A DNA stretch of 64,000 nucleotides from Pseudoalteromonas rubra (GCF_005886805.2 NZ_CP045429.1:2760501-2824500); one strand, 5' to 3'; counted from the first letter of the stretch, positions 19,242 through 28,343 are shown. Translations and numbers: made by a program. Notes: generated from the letters alone by a model not told the origin.

Positions 19242-19853
19242 TTAACTCTTAGCCACCAGCTCTTTGCTTACCTGATCGATACCGACTTCGCTGATCCGCG
19301 ACGTAATTTCTTTTTGCTTTGCGCTAAGCAATGAGATGCTCTCAGCAACCAGATCATAGACCTGCCACTCTCCGGCTTTGTTTTTACGAAACTTGAATAC
19401 AATGTCGATGGTTGGGGCATTGGGCTCAACTATCTCAGACTTAACTGAGGCAAATTTACTGTCGGCACTGACAACCGGTTCAATAAAATTAACCTGCTGA
19501 CCTTTATAGCTCATCAGCGCATTTGCATACGTGTTTGCCAGATACTGCTCGACGGCATCGATAAACGTCACCGCCTGCTCGCGCTTTATCTCACGGACAT
19601 GTTTACCCAACAACTTAAAAGACACATATTTAATGTCGATATGCGGCATTAACTGTTCCCGTACCAATTTTTTCAGCTCAGCTTTCTTGTGCGCTTCTTC
19701 CAGGGTATTTAGCTTGCTGATATCCACAAACAGTTGATCACCAACCGACTTGATCAAGCCATAAGGATCGCTTTGTGTATCCGTCGCAGCAACGCTTTGT
19801 AGGCTGCCAAACGCCAGCAATGCCACCAGCATAAGTTGCAGTAGTTTTTTCAT
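19242..19853 (-). CDS. MlaC/Ttg2D-like periplasmic phospholipid-binding protein
   Basis: The 203-residue protein has a signal peptide (MKKLLQLMLVALLAFGSLQS, cleavage near VAA) and the MlaC family layout: DPYGLIKSVGDQLF, HIDIKYVSFKLLGKH, a FIDAVEQYLANTYANAL helix and VDIVFKFRKNKAGEWQVYDLVAESISLL near the end. MlaC shuttles phospholipids between outer and inner membrane with MlaFEDB. No mlaDEFB genes are nearby, so this is an orphan copy here. It is divergent from the PagL-like gene, and the shared intergenic region holds two T-N11-A palindromes. Confidence 0.85.
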   Translation of the reverse strand: MKKLLQLMLVALLAFGSLQSVAATDTQSDPYGLIKSVGDQLFVDISKLNTLEEAHKKAELKKLVREQLMPHIDIKYVSFKLLGKHVREIKREQAVTFIDAVEQYLANTYANALMSYKGQQVNFIEPVVSADSKFASVKSEIVEPNAPTIDIVFKFRKNKAGEWQVYDLVAESISLLSAKQKEITSRISEVGIDQVSKELVAKS

Positions 19854-19934
19854 GATCCGCTCCATTCTATGTTAATGAAGCTAGTTTAGCGCTAACTTTG
19901 CAGATGAAAAACACACAAATCAGCACCATATTAG

Positions 19935-19947
19935 TGCCACTTTGGCA
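19935..19947. promoter_or_regulatory. T-N11-A palindrome (putative LysR-type site), copy 1
   Basis: TGCCA-CTT-TGGCA is a perfect inverted repeat in TTAG...TCAATT context, between mlaC-like and pagL-like genes. The same pattern occurs at 19990 and at 41052 in the RND/lysR intergenic region. Confidence 0.5.
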
Positions 19948-19989
19948 TCAATTGAATTTTCTATTAAAATCAAACACCTAGTTTTTTGG

Positions 19990-20002
19990 TGTCAAAAAGG
20001 CA
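19990..20002. promoter_or_regulatory. T-N11-A palindrome (putative LysR-type site), copy 2
   Basis: TGTCA-AAA-AGGCA with flanks TTGG and TCAATT matches copy 1 with small changes. The two are 55 bp centre to centre, between five and six helical turns. Confidence 0.45.
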
Positions 20003-20088
20003 TCAATTAGTTTCTATTTAATGCCTTTTTAAAAGCAATGGACATCCAGACAATAGGGATATTCAATTATATTGGGTTTGATTTCATT

Positions 20089-20613
20089 ATGATCAGAGCA
20101 ATCCTATTTCTGCTGTCACTGCTTACTATTATTACTGCACCTGTATACGCGCAGCAGCATGGCTATGCCGTTCACTACATTCATGGCGAAGGCAGTGTCG
20201 ACGGGATCAAATTAGCTTACCAATATCATCCGGAACTGGACTTACCACAAGCCTGGCGTCACTTTGATGTACACTTCGAAAGCAGTATCAACTTCTGGCA
20301 GTATGGGGAAGAGAACCATCATGATGGCAATTTTGTCCTGGCGGTTTCCCCGGTGATCAGCTATCCATTCACGACCTTTAACGGTCACCCGGTGGCTCTA
20401 GAATTTGGCATTGGCCTGGCCTTACTGGATGATACCCAGTTTGCAGGTAAAGACGTCAGTACCCACTACCAGTTTGAAGACAGATTAGGGCTGGTATATC
20501 AGATGGACGAGGCCAATATTGCTATCCGCTATATGCATTACTCCAATGCAGGATTTAAAAGCCCCAACCCCGGGCTGGATTTTCTCTCCTTGTCCTACTC
20601 AGCGTATTTTTAA
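20089..20613 (+). CDS. PagL-like lipid A 3-O-deacylase (acyloxyacyl hydrolase family)
   Basis: About 174 residues with a signal peptide (MIRAILFLLSLLTIITAPVYA) and a small outer-membrane barrel. The conserved C-terminal block RYMHYSNAGFKSPNPGLDF carries the His-Ser pair of PagL catalytic residues (H-x-S-N), and the last residues SLSYSAYF form a beta strand ending in Phe as in outer-membrane proteins. PagL removes the 3-O acyl chain of lipid A. An in-frame ATG at 20038 would lengthen the N-terminus by 17 residues; neither start has a strong ribosome site. The upstream palindromes suggest regulation. Confidence 0.8.
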   Translation: MIRAILFLLSLLTIITAPVYAQQHGYAVHYIHGEGSVDGIKLAYQYHPELDLPQAWRHFDVHFESSINFWQYGEENHHDGNFVLAVSPVISYPFTTFNGHPVALEFGIGLALLDDTQFAGKDVSTHYQFEDRLGLVYQMDEANIAIRYMHYSNAGFKSPNPGLDFLSLSYSAYF

Positions 20614-20919
20614 GCAAATTTTGCCCGGGCTTACACTGCTCGCCGAGCTGTAACTCAAATAGCGAATATGGGATGGTTCAATCAGCTAATCCCTACGAAG
20701 AAAAGTCGCTACGAATTAACTTTGGCAACCAGGGTTAGTTACCACTGACCCGAACGTGCCTTCTGGTTCCCCATATTAGAGCCAGCCAACCTTGACAAAC
20801 AGGCAGTTTATTCTAACCTCCAAAGATTAGAGTAAGTTAGTTGCTGACCATGTCATATCAGCGTTTTGATAGAGAAACACGTCATTGGCGCACTACAATC
20901 AGTAGGGTCAGGGAGACTT

Positions 20920-23283
20920 ATGACCAGTAAACTCCCCGGCCAAACGTCAACAGCGTTCTTGCTATCATCCATTCTACTCATCAGTTCGCACAGCGCAGCA
21001 CAAGATGATGAACTTGATACACTAATGGAGCTGAGCTTAGAAGACTTGCTCGATGTCACCGTGTCATCCGCATCCGGTATTGAAGAAACACTGCGTGATG
21101 CTCCTGCGGCTATGGTGATCATTACCGCAGCAGATATCAGGCAACGCGGTTATACCAGCATTGATGAAGTGATCCTTGATCTTCCCGGGTTTGATAGCAC
21201 AGTCACCAATGGTAATGGTGGCGTTATCACCTATCAGCGCGGCTATCGTACCCCGCTCACCCAGCGCACGTTAATGCTGGTCAATGGTATAGTCGATAAT
21301 CACTTGTGGTATCACGAAGCCACCTTGTCAAAAAATTATCCATTGTCGAATATAGCGCGGATAGAAGTGCTGTATGGCCCGGTAGGTGCAGTGTACGGCC
21401 CCAATGCATTTCTGGGGATCATAAACCTGGTTACGTCCAATGCCCAAGAGACACATGAGAGTAATGATTTTTTTAAAGTGAATATTCAGTCTGGCAGCTA
21501 TGACACACAAAGTGTTGATATTGCCGCGGGCGGCAACCATAGCAACCTGACCTATAATCTGTCAGCTAAATACTACTCGAGTGACGAAGCCGACATAGAT
21601 GATCTGGCGCCTTGGGGGTTTGTCAGTAACGAACTATTGAGCAACCGCGATATCTGGGGACCTGTCATCTATGACACTGCCCTGTCCGCTAATTGCGAGG
21701 CGGATGGCTGTCCCCACAGCTCTAAATACAATGAGTTTGGTGCCTATCACGACCCACAACGGGAATGGGGCATTCTTGCCGATGTAGGGTTCAAAAACCT
21801 GACCTTAGGGATCATAGAATGGGATATGCGCCATGGCTGGGGTCCGCAATATCCTCATGACAGAGCGCAGCCAGCGGCGCAGTGGTATCGAAACTCTGAA
21901 CAATATTACCTGCGACACACAGGCGCAATTAAAAATAACTTACAAGTAAATACTCTACTGCTGAGCAGAAAAAGTGGCAATGGCGGTTACTGGGTCGAAT
22001 CCTTCCCCGGCTCTACCGCTTTGACCGGTCCGGATGTGGTATCAACACTGACCATTTCACACTGGCGAACAAGTAATAAGAGCTGGCTGTTTAAGCAAGA
22101 CTACGAGTTTGATTACTCTGAGCAGTTAAAGCTCAGCGGCGGCATTAAATTTGAGGATAAAGAACTCACCAAAGCTTACGACGCCTGCGGTTATTTTCCC
22201 GAAACCTTTTGCTCATCAGATACGCCTGAGACCGCCGGTGACGGGGTTGCGAGCAATAGGGACAGCACCATCAACATTCAGCCAGATACACTCAGTCGGA
22301 TGCCAGACGAAAACCTCGCCAGTCTGACCGACAGAGGCGCATACATTCAGGCCATCTGGAATATCAATGACTGGCGGGTCAACGCCGGTGTAAGATACGA
22401 CAAAAATAGTCTGTACGGCAGTACCACTAACCCCAGAGCTTCCGCAATTTATTTTCTCTCAGATAAATCAACCCTTAAGATGCTGTACGGCACGGCTTTT
22501 CAGGAACCAGCCCCGATACAACTGTGGGGAGGCTGGAGCGGCCGCTCTGCCAACCCAGACCTGAAACCAGAAAAAGCCGAGAATTTTGAGTTCATCTATA
22601 TGTATCAGCAGGACAACTGGCTGCATGACCTATCCTTGTTTACCGCCAGATACGACGACGTTGTGAAAGAAGAAGCAGAAAACGCCGGAAAGCGCAGCAC
22701 CTATGGGCTGGAATATCGAGGTAAATTTGAGTTCAGTAACTTTATCCCAGGCGCTGCCAATATCTCCGGTTATCTGTATTACACCCATACAAAAACCAAA
22801 AGCAGTGTCAGTTACGACCACACACTGGATCTGTGGGTTGGTCAGGGGATAGAAAATTGTCAGAACATCGCCCAGAGCCACACACTATCTTACGACCCTT
22901 GCCAGGATATGGATGCAGAGCTGGGAGATATAGCCCCACACAAAGTTAGTGCCGGGCTAAATGTACCAATCAATGAAGCACTCAATGTCAACGTCAGAGC
23001 CAACTGGGTTTCAAGTAAACCGCTGTACTTGAGAAATACACTGCGCGCTAAAGACAGAAAAAATGACGCCTATTTAACACTAGATGCCAACATCATTTAT
23101 CGGTACGAATCGATTGAAGTCGCGTTTAAGGTAAAAAATCTCTTTAATGAAATCTATTACCATTCCGGCGCAGAAGCCGCCGCAAGTGGCGATGATTTTG
23201 AGCAGCGTTCGCAAGGCTGGGCCAACTCCCTGATCCCTCAGCCCAAACGCAGCTTTATGCTATCTGTGAGTATGCAGTTTTAG
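20920..23283 (+). CDS. TonB-dependent receptor (second)
   Basis: 787 residues from ATG 20920, which has GGGAG upstream. After a signal peptide ending HSAAQ the sequence reads DELDTLMELSLEDLLDVTVSSASG, a motif typical of receptors with an N-terminal MSLEELL-type start, then plug features (IRQRGYTSIDEVI, RTLMLVNGIV, RIEVLYGPVGAVYGPNAFLGIINLVT) and a barrel ending in RSFMLSVSMQF. The plug resembles colicin I/vitamin B12 or haem-type receptors more than the halogenase-associated receptor. The substrate is not evident; no Fur box is visible upstream. Confidence 0.9.
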   Translation: MTSKLPGQTSTAFLLSSILLISSHSAAQDDELDTLMELSLEDLLDVTVSSASGIEETLRDAPAAMVIITAADIRQRGYTSIDEVILDLPGFDSTVTNGNGGVITYQRGYRTPLTQRTLMLVNGIVDNHLWYHEATLSKNYPLSNIARIEVLYGPVGAVYGPNAFLGIINLVTSNAQETHESNDFFKVNIQSGSYDTQSVDIAAGGNHSNLTYNLSAKYYSSDEADIDDLAPWGFVSNELLSNRDIWGPVIYDTALSANCEADGCPHSSKYNEFGAYHDPQREWGILADVGFKNLTLGIIEWDMRHGWGPQYPHDRAQPAAQWYRNSEQYYLRHTGAIKNNLQVNTLLLSRKSGNGGYWVESFPGSTALTGPDVVSTLTISHWRTSNKSWLFKQDYEFDYSEQLKLSGGIKFEDKELTKAYDACGYFPETFCSSDTPETAGDGVASNRDSTINIQPDTLSRMPDENLASLTDRGAYIQAIWNINDWRVNAGVRYDKNSLYGSTTNPRASAIYFLSDKSTLKMLYGTAFQEPAPIQLWGGWSGRSANPDLKPEKAENFEFIYMYQQDNWLHDLSLFTARYDDVVKEEAENAGKRSTYGLEYRGKFEFSNFIPGAANISGYLYYTHTKTKSSVSYDHTLDLWVGQGIENCQNIAQSHTLSYDPCQDMDAELGDIAPHKVSAGLNVPINEALNVNVRANWVSSKPLYLRNTLRAKDRKNDAYLTLDANIIYRYESIEVAFKVKNLFNEIYYHSGAEAAASGDDFEQRSQGWANSLIPQPKRSFMLSVSMQF

Positions 23284-23484
23284 TTAACGCCTGAGATCAA
23301 AAATCTGTCTAACCAACGGTTTTACTACAACACGCGGTCCCAGCCCCCTTTTGCACGAAACTACTATTAGCCTTATTGAGTAAATACAACAAAGAATGTG
23401 CTATGCGTATACACTATTTAAGGAGCATTAAGTACTGATGCAACTCCACCCCCCAAAACGGTACAGCCCGTCAAATTTCAAAGG

Positions 23485-23695
23485 TACCCACCAGTAAATT
23501 CACAAAACAAAATAAACTTGCTCGTCTAGCCAAAATTCAGATTTCGGGTGGGTGTACATACAAACATGATTTAGCAATCTGATTGTTAGTCTAAACCTCT
23601 CGCAGATCACCTTCGGCTAGGTATCTAAAGCCTAATGGCTATTCGAGACTATAAGCGTAGACTTCGTTGCAAAAGTACGCCATGTTTAGGAGGAA
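23485..23695. repeat. Degenerate repeat block, copy 1
   Basis: Shares GTAAATTCACA (near 23494) and GTTGCAAAAGTACGCCAT (near 23667) with the block at about 29300-29645. The 3' part GTAGAC...TACGCC also aligns with about 28450-28560. The origin is unknown; copies abut IS10-like fragments. Confidence 0.5.
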
Positions 23696-23699
23696 TGTC

Positions 23700-23835
23700 G
23701 CTTATTTTGCACTCGGCACCTAGACTCGGCTAAGGGGTAATACGACGAAGCAGTTATGTTATGGCAGAGAAGCAATTGCACAGGGCTATACGTACATACA
23801 AACGCTTAGGAGGCTTCGGTTATGAGGCCCCCCAG
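23700..23835 (+). mobile_element. IS10-like element, right-end remnant
   Basis: The segment aligns with the last ~135 bp of the larger copy at 32787-34096: CGACGAAGCAGTTATGTTATG matches the transposase 3' end and the end reads TATGAGGCCCCCCAG, finishing at 23835. The rest of the element is missing. Confidence 0.6.
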
Positions 23836-23950
23836 CGCTATGATAATCGCCAGACTTTTCTGGGTTATTTGCCTGCGCAGAGTAAGCAAAAACAGTACAG
23901 TAAAATTTCCCAATTAGTCAGCTTATTAGCTATAGATTAATACAGACTAA

Positions 23951-24658
23951 TTATTTTGGTTCATTGATAATAGTTAGTATAGGCCTTTCGTTAATTGCTG
24001 TGTACTTTTGGATTGTTAAAGTATCAACAGATTTCTTCAAAAAAGATTTAAAATTCAATAAATCATTTTTTTCTACTGCCTTTTTTATATTTTCACTGTC
24101 ATGCTTAAATTTATAAACGATCCAGTTATAATTATGTAGAACTTGTTCTTTTGTTTTCACATCAGTAACTTTAAAATTTAGCCATCCGTATAGCCCTGAT
24201 TGAGAAACTAGGTTTGTACTTGCCTCTACATCTGTGATGTACACTTCAACTAACAAAACTTCACCTTTTTCTTTTAAATCAGCCAAAATTTTATTTTTTA
24301 TTTCTTCATTCTCTTTGGATTTCTGAGGCGACATGATGTATTTTTTCACCTCAGATGAATCGATGAAATTTGAAACCTCTACTGCATTAAAGCCATTTTC
24401 ATTAAAGTAGTTACTTAGATAGGGACTCATGTCCCGCTCTAGATCCCAAACGCCCGAAAATTCAGAGCCTTTACGATCTTCATGCAAAAAACCCTCTTCC
24501 GTATAATTTATTTTGTATTCTGGAACATAATACAGAACAACTAAAGAAGTATCTTTCTCAAGAACAGGAGTATCCAAAAGGTTAGTTTTAGCTGTAGATG
24601 CACAACCACTTAATATTGTAAAAATAAAAACCGTTGACAATACTTTAAGAAAGCTCAC
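23951..24658 (-). CDS. Predicted lipoprotein, unknown function (cassette gene)
   Basis: The 235-residue protein has a lipoprotein signal (FIFTILSGCAS, lipobox LSGC at residues 16-19). The body is rich in Lys, Glu and Asn, with DLERDMSPYLSNYFNENGFNAVEV and a KGEVLLVEVYITDV segment, suggesting a mixed alpha/beta periplasmic domain. I do not recognise the family. The GTG start overlaps the stop of the upstream lipoprotein gene by 4 nt, so the two are translationally coupled and probably function together. Its base composition is AT-rich compared with the flanking core genes, as expected for integron cassettes. Confidence 0.7.
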   Translation of the reverse strand: MSFLKVLSTVFIFTILSGCASTAKTNLLDTPVLEKDTSLVVLYYVPEYKINYTEEGFLHEDRKGSEFSGVWDLERDMSPYLSNYFNENGFNAVEVSNFIDSSEVKKYIMSPQKSKENEEIKNKILADLKEKGEVLLVEVYITDVEASTNLVSQSGLYGWLNFKVTDVKTKEQVLHNYNWIVYKFKHDSENIKKAVEKNDLLNFKSFLKKSVDTLTIQKYTAINERPILTIINEPK

Positions 24659-25020
24659 TTACTACCTCTTTCACATTTAATTACTATATTATTTTCGTTC
24701 ACGATACATGATAAATCGAAATTTTCCTTGGATTCAACGTCCCAAACGTTAGCTCCTGAAATATAATTACCATTACCCAGTGGTGTTGCCGTTGGAATAT
24801 ACACACGAGTAAAATCATTTCCATCTTTGTAGCCATACAATTTATAACTCTTTGACTCGGCTGTTCCCTCAATAATTTTCGACGGTAAACCGATCGACTC
24901 AACTAATTCAGCAACGGTTGTTTCACCGTATCTTACTTTTAAATTTGAATATTCGTTTGTATCAAACGAGCTGGAACAGCCCGAAATGGCTAGAAAGGTT
25001 AATATAGATAGGTACTTCAC
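24655..25020 (-). CDS. Small predicted lipoprotein, BamE/SmpA-like (cassette gene)
   Basis: A 121-residue protein with lipobox ISGC (Cys at residue 15). The segment LKVRYGETTVAELVESIGLPSKI resembles the start of SmpA/OmlA (BamE-like) folds, where a GxTxxEVxxxLGxP motif is typical; the rest is not diagnostic. It is followed with 4-nt overlap by a second lipoprotein gene. Upstream of the start, at about 25049-25057, AGCTAACGC looks like a cassette core half-site that is then interrupted by the left end of an IS10-like remnant. Confidence 0.7.
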   Translation of the reverse strand: MKYLSILTFLAISGCSSSFDTNEYSNLKVRYGETTVAELVESIGLPSKIIEGTAESKSYKLYGYKDGNDFTRVYIPTATPLGNGNYISGANVWDVESKENFDLSCIVNENNIVIKCERGSK

Positions 25021-25064
25021 TTTTCGATTTTCTCCTTAGATTGACAAATAGCTAACGCCTTGCT

Positions 25065-25362
25065 CTTAGGAGCCCCCCAGATATTTATATTTAAAATCAG
25101 TATGATGGACACTTACGGCTTTGTTGGATCGAATTTATTTCACCAAAAACCCACCAAATAACAACACATAAGTGATAACCCCAGTCTACACGATATGCCC
25201 AAAAAAAGCTGCCACCAAATTAATACTAGCCATCTTTTTTCATCGAAGATGGCAACTGAGATTTTGCTAGATAGCAATCAACTTTCATTTGCTGAGCCGG
25301 AGCGAAATATAAAGAGCCCTGTCACTGCCAAGCTCAATATCAAACGTATGGGCCGACCATGG
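25065..25362 (+). mobile_element. IS10-like element, left-end remnant
   Basis: Starts CTTAGGAGCCCCCCAG, equivalent to CTGAGGCCCCCCCAG of the larger copy, and aligns through the transposase N-terminal coding part (GATAGCAATCAACTTTCA, CGTATGGGCCGACC). The N-terminal transposase sequence is deleted in places and stops are present. The right part is missing. Confidence 0.65.
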
Positions 25363-25434
25363 AAAATGTAATCCACTTTTAAGTGGATGTCGCCTTTTTC
25401 TAGGGCGGGTTGTGCATACTTTTTACCCATCTTG

Positions 25435-25698
25435 TTATGTGTTTTTACGGCTTTGCTTTAATGCACCGAAAACTGCCACCAACAACATGGGTAGTACCGT
25501 GAAGTCTAGCACGAACGCTAACGGCCAAAATGCCTTGTATGGCCCAAACCACAATCCCAGAAACAATAAAATTGCACCAACATAGGGCACAAATGAAGTG
25601 CTACCATTTCTAAAAATAGCGGAGAAGTACGCATACCAATTACTGAGGCCTATAAAAGCACCCAGAATAATCAAACTTAGAAGGAGTAAGGAGTTCAT
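25435..25698 (-). CDS. Small membrane protein, unknown (cassette gene)
   Basis: 87 residues, almost all hydrophobic: three predicted TM helices around residues 3-20, 35-52 and 58-78, ending with a short basic tail KQSRKNT. No family recognised. The stop codon TAA lies inside GTTATGT (25434-25440 on the plus strand), which fits the outer half-site of an attC, so the gene is placed like a cassette gene. Confidence 0.6.
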   Translation of the reverse strand: MNSLLLLSLIILGAFIGLSNWYAYFSAIFRNGSTSFVPYVGAILLFLGLWFGPYKAFWPLAFVLDFTVLPMLLVAVFGALKQSRKNT

Positions 25699-25952
25699 TT
25701 AAATCTTCATTTTCAGACAAGACACATAGCGATCGCTTAGCCAACTCAAAATATCAGACTAAATTAGCAACAACAAAACGCAAGCCTTCTGTTTTACCCC
25801 TGTAGGTTGCAGCGCTTTTGATAGCCAAATTAGACCAAGTTTTTTTATTGATCTCTGACGCCACAACCATTCCCGTATAAGGCCCAATTACTAAACCGCT
25901 TACGCTGAGTACCTAAACAACTTTACTTTTTTAGGCGCCTGTTATGTACCAA

Positions 25953-26243
25953 TTACTCGGAGGTTTCAAACTCAAAGCCGCCTACCTTTTTGGCGACCAA
26001 GTTGTAAACCCAACAAAACAAGCGCTGCATAAAGTAAAACATAACCCCATAAAATACGGGTGCAAAAGCGAAAAATAAAAATGGAAAGTTTGGGATTTGT
26101 TCTCCATTGTTGGTCTTCATTTCTGGAGCCATTAAGAAGAAAAATATGGATATAAAGCTAAACGGCAACATTAAAATTGCTAACGTAATTGCGAACACTT
26201 TGCTTGTCTGATGACCAGATATATTTGTGATTTGAATTTTCAT
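25953..26243 (-). CDS. Small two-TM membrane protein, unknown (cassette gene)
   Basis: 96 residues with two TM helices (about 16-37 and 50-72), an extracytoplasmic loop MKTNNGEQIPNFP and a charged C-terminus. I do not recognise it. GTTATGT at 25941-25947, 6 bp past the stop, has the form of an attC outer half-site, but I cannot trace the matching inner half. Confidence 0.55.
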   Translation of the reverse strand: MKIQITNISGHQTSKVFAITLAILMLPFSFISIFFFLMAPEMKTNNGEQIPNFPFLFFAFAPVFYGVMFYFMQRLFCWVYNLVAKKVGGFEFETSE

Positions 26244-26385
26244 AGTAGCCTGTTTCCCCTTTGTATATGACGCCCGTACCTGAGAAACCTCAGATATTTG
26301 TGTTCCGAATCAATAACAGCATTGATTGCTCGAACAGGTAAACCTATACATTGCAATCTAGCATGCAGCTCTGATAATTGGCCTG

Positions 26386-26582
26386 TCATAAGAGACTGTT
26401 TATCTTTGCATACATAAAAAGATACGTAGCAAGCCATAATAATAAAATTACTAAAGCAAAGTAGCCAGCCTGCTCCTTTGAATTTTTGAAGGAAAAAACA
26501 AACCATATAAAACTAACCAGTATGCTAATTACGAAAAGAGGCAGTACATTGAAAGCAAAGGTTATAGCACAAGGTCCATCCC
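26386..26582 (-). pseudogene. C-terminal part of a membrane-protein cassette gene split by ISAs1
   Basis: On the minus strand, directly after the IS end, a frame reads GDGPCAITFAFNVLP, then LFVISILVSFIWFVF and a second hydrophobic helix LVILLLWLATYLFMY, stopping at 26386. There is no start codon on this side; the upstream part is found beyond the IS at 27799-27871. An overlapping 88-codon frame (26240-26506) is less hydrophobic and is probably a shadow. Confidence 0.6.
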
Positions 26583-27798
26583 CAGGGTGAGAGCATGAAA
26601 AATCATTTGCTATTCAGTACCTTTTCAAGGTAGCTCTCGCTTCTAGCTGCTTTCATTTGTTTGGCGCGCACGCCTTTTTGAAGGTCATTTCTTTTTCCAA
26701 TAAATTCAATGATATATGGCGTTTCCCAGCTAATACTTCTGCGCCACCATCTCGACGAATGCGACAACCATCTTCGTTCATAGCAACATCTAAACACCAA
26801 TGAAGACTATTCTCAATGTGCCAGTGAGCGCGAGCAGCTTGTGCCAATCTCTGTGCACTCAACTTTGCGGAGCTAATGTAGTAGCGGTACGTGAATTCAC
26901 CTTTCTTCTGATTATCTGGCTTTCGATAAGACACTATAACGCCAACAGTCCGAAGGTTCGGCCATCGGTGTGTTTCTGGAAGCTGAGTCATATCATGGCA
27001 TACCACTGCGGCCCTAAATTCTTCACGACCACGTTGATAGTCAACCTCGCTTAATAAAGTGTCTGACTCTATTTGCCGTGTCACTTCTGGCAGTAGAAAT
27101 TGCTGAACTTGTTCAAATAGACCACCTTGATTGGCCTTTAGCGCAAGCAAATAGTCAGCTTCTTTTTCCAAAATTTCCTGAGCAATGTCTTTTTGACAGC
27201 CCATCGCATCAACAGTGACCAAACAACTTTTGATTTCGAGCAGCTGAAGCAGTTCAGGGATGGCTGTTATTTCGTTGGACTTCGTGTCTGTTTTACACTG
27301 GCCTAAAGTCACCCCATTTTCGCAGGCAAAAGCACTTACCATGTGAATGGCATCTTTTCTATCTGACTGTTTAAATGAGCCTTTTAGTCTTCTCCCATCA
27401 ATGGCAACAACACTACCGTCGGTGAGTTCGCAACAATGTTGCATCCAACTAGAGAAGCAAGCCTGAAATTGTGCCATATCAATGCGGCTAACAACTCGCG
27501 CAATAGTATCGTGACGCGGTACACCATTAGTCAAAGGCACAAATTTACGCAACCAAGGGAGCCTATCATGGGCAAAATCTTCGACTTCTTCCCACCCTTG
27601 ACAGCCTGCAATCACAGCGCAGACGGTAAGAAATAAAATATCATTCAATTGATGCTTCACTTTACCTTGCTGGCACGGGTCATCAATGGTGGAGAAATAA
27701 TCGAACAATGTATTGGCTTGCATAAACTGGCTGCTTATTCTAAAAAGAATTATAAAATCATAAACTTATGTCAAGGTAAAGTTCGTGATCTTGCCCTG
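26583..27798 (-). mobile_element. ISAs1-family insertion sequence
   Basis: A 1216-bp element bounded by imperfect inverted repeats: CAGGGTGAGAGCATGAA at the left and CAGGGCAAGATCACGAA at the right (13 of 17 identical), ends typical of the ISAs1 family. It carries one transposase gene with a late frameshift. I see no convincing target duplication in the flanks. It interrupts a membrane-protein cassette gene. Confidence 0.8.
26603..27723 (-). pseudogene. ISAs1-family transposase, frameshifted near the C-terminus
   Basis: 356 residues are in one frame (27723 to 26653) with the family hallmarks DPCQQGKVKHQLNDIL, VVAIDGRRLKGS, and the late block HWHIENSLHWCLDVAMNEDGCRIR of the DDE domain. The reading frame then ends in ACAPNK, but the -1 frame continues as GVRAKQMKAARSESYLEKVLNSK, the expected C-terminus, stopping at 26603. 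The break is in a run of five A (minus strand near 26688). It is either a one-base deletion, leaving a truncated protein, or a weak slippage site. The catalytic core is intact. Confidence 0.8.
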
Positions 27799-27871
27799 CG
27801 TTTACAGAGACGATTGGAATTAAGGCTAAAGAAAACATAGAAATATTTTTCATTAATACTTTAATTAGCAT
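27799..27871 (-). pseudogene. N-terminal part of the membrane-protein gene split by ISAs1
   Basis: ATG at 27871 opens a frame MLIKVLMKNISMFSLALIP that runs into the IS end at 27798. It supplies the start and first hydrophobic segment missing from 26386-26582. The start is about 44 bp past the ACATAAC core site of the neighbouring attC, as expected for a cassette gene. Confidence 0.5.
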
Positions 27872-27914
27872 GCTGCCATCGCTGTCTTTGTCCTTTTAAC
27901 TCTACTTAGAGTAG

Positions 27915-28016
27915 ACATAACTCCAACTAAAACGGCCATTAATAGTCGCCAAAAATAAGTGCGCCCTTAAAGAAAGAAGCCAAGGGTATATTGTCCGATT
28001 GAATGTCTTGTTAAAA
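27915..28016 (-). repeat. attC recombination site (integron cassette)
   Basis: Bounded by ACATAAC (27915-27921) and GTTAAAA (28010-28016), about 102 bp, ending at the stop codon of the gene at 28017. Internal matches to the attC at 34452-34553 include AAACGGC, AATAG and TTGTCCG at equivalent positions. Orientation places the core site on the left, for leftward cassettes. Confidence 0.55.
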
Positions 28017-28343
28017 CTATTTGTCAGATACGGCGTAAATCAACTTACACACACCACTATCTGTAGTTCTTACCCAAATCGGATGTTCTGTTGTGTGAGC
28101 GGTTAGCAAAAGTGAATACACAGAGTCATAATTCTTAGAGCTCGGATCTAGTTTAATGTATCCATTACTACCAGCGTCACATGATAATTTTGACTCATCT
28201 CCAGAGGTGCTTATTGTCGTACCGCCATCAGACTCAACAACGATTCTTGTAACTTTAACCCCAGTACAACTCACACCACTACATGTAGCTAAAGCATTAC
28301 CTGAAAAAATTAATGGTAAAAGAAAACAAACACAATATCGCAT
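28017..28343 (-). CDS. Small secreted protein, family A (cassette gene)
   Basis: 108 residues with a signal peptide (MRYCVCFLLPLIFSGNALA) and a mature domain with four Cys. It contains GVKVTRIVVES, a single Cys in KLSCDAGSNGYIKLD, then YDSVYSLLLTAH, PIWVRTTDSGVC and a short tail. The pattern (G-x-I/V ... C ... D ... Y-S-x-L-L-x-A ... V-R-x-T ... C) recurs in the proteins at 29745 and 53048, so these are diverged relatives. Function unknown. Its stop codon abuts the attC at 27915-28016, placing it as an integron cassette gene. Confidence 0.7.
   Translation of the reverse strand: MRYCVCFLLPLIFSGNALATCSGVSCTGVKVTRIVVESDGGTTISTSGDESKLSCDAGSNGYIKLDPSSKNYDSVYSLLLTAHTTEHPIWVRTTDSGVCKLIYAVSDK

Larger units (their letters stand above)
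23284..23950. other. Gene-free left edge of the accessory region
   Basis: I see no intact gene. It holds a degenerate repeat block (about 23485-23695) and the 3' end of an IS10-like element (about 23700-23835), then about 115 bp of AT-rich sequence before the stop codon of the first lipoprotein gene. Confidence 0.6.

Noticed and set aside
26240..26506. 88-codon frame overlapping the start of the small membrane protein gene
   Set aside because: A different frame on the same strand gives a more convincing membrane protein (26386-26582) that joins with a fragment across the ISAs1 element.
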